From Gammaproteobacteria bacterium (GTDB lineage Bacteria; Pseudomonadota; Gammaproteobacteria; Thiohalobacterales; Thiohalobacteraceae), in assembly GCA_018819175.1 (NCBI GenBank), contig JAHJQQ010000003.1, positions 1 to 54,199 of the forward strand: 54,199 nt of DNA, in the 5' to 3' direction. The notes beneath the pieces are model-generated. The model was not told the DNA's origin and made no database searches. It saw only the letters and a program-made list of their open reading frames with translations. The stretch's first letter is position 1. Each line of letters opens with the position of its first letter. Positions 54,053-54,199 of this stretch are shown here, one piece after another. A program made the translations under genes and the position numbers.

Positions 54053-54199
54053 TAGGAACCTCTGATTAATTCGCTGAAGCGGCATCTGCCGCGTTGCAGC
54101 CGGGCTCAAAATACTCATTTACGCCGTGTAAACTCCGTTTTTTACTCGGTGCTGCGCACCTCGCCCTTCGGGCCGGCTGGCGCCGTTCTCTCCGCTTCG
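54053..54199. mobile_element. MITE-like element, second copy, cut by window edge
   Basis: From AGGAACCTCTGATTAATT to the end of the window the sequence matches the element at 8135-8346 with few changes (GCATCTGCCGCGTTGCAGCC, TACTCATTTACGCCGTGTAA, TTCTCTCCGCTTCG). Its other end lies outside. It interrupts the VTT-domain pseudogene. Confidence 0.75.

Overview
The window is a stretch of a moderately GC-rich proteobacterial chromosome, most likely a gammaproteobacterium of the Chromatiales/Ectothiorhodospiraceae/Acidiferrobacter type. That placement rests on recognisable gene order (glyA-nrdR-ribD-ribE-ribBX-ribH-nusB-thiL-pgpA; xseB-ispA-dxs-queD-folE2; parE and parC near each other; msrP-msrQ; ettA) and on protein families, not on a database search. 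No rRNA, tRNA or CRISPR array was seen.

Layout. 1-970: end of an insertion sequence, then a tandem array built from the 3' end of htpX. 905-4746: htpX, then divergently an adenylate cyclase and a coupled lipoprotein. 5528-12996: parC, a large double-PilZ protein, parE. 13048-16714: a CNP1-like protein and an iron/peroxide cluster (rubrerythrin, Fe-S oxidoreductase, EncFtn-like ferritin, DUF3501). 17020-21490: xseB-ispA-dxs-queD-folE2. 21545-25911: SLC13-type carrier, retropepsin-like protease, HD-GYP protein. 26015-34429: riboflavin/nusB/thiL/pgpA/glyA block on the minus strand. 34865-36142: double-REC diguanylate cyclase. 36553-41602: ettA (its 3' end amplified in tandem), DUF815 ATPase, thioredoxin/six-hairpin protein. 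41766-45615: small secreted protein, second retropepsin, msrQ, msrP, higBA toxin-antitoxin. 46185-49074: Mut7-C protein followed by a small integrase-less integron cassette cluster carrying a TIR-like effector gene. 49624-53625: EF-G paralogue and AI-2E transporter. 53804-54199: VTT-domain pseudogene cut by a MITE-like element.

Two features stand out. First, the intergenic DNA is very rich in repeats of several families: GGGAGAGGG palindromes, in two places amplified together with the 3' end of the neighbouring gene; hairpins with 7-bp periodicity, KAGGNNN; MITE-like elements with perfect terminal inverted repeats; and inverted repeats with AAAGGCGC cores. Second, 46966-49074 has the marks of integron gene cassettes: attC-like sites between co-oriented, AT-richer genes with strong ribosome binding sites, one of them a TIR-like NADase-type defence candidate.

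How the genes work together: the rib block supplies flavins; ispA/dxs supply isoprenoids; folE2 and queD feed queuosine and folate precursors; msrPQ repairs periplasmic methionine; rubrerythrin/EncFtn/Fe-S genes probably handle peroxide and iron. The cyclic-nucleotide proteins (adenylate cyclase, diguanylate cyclase, HD-GYP, double PilZ) show a signalling-rich lifestyle.
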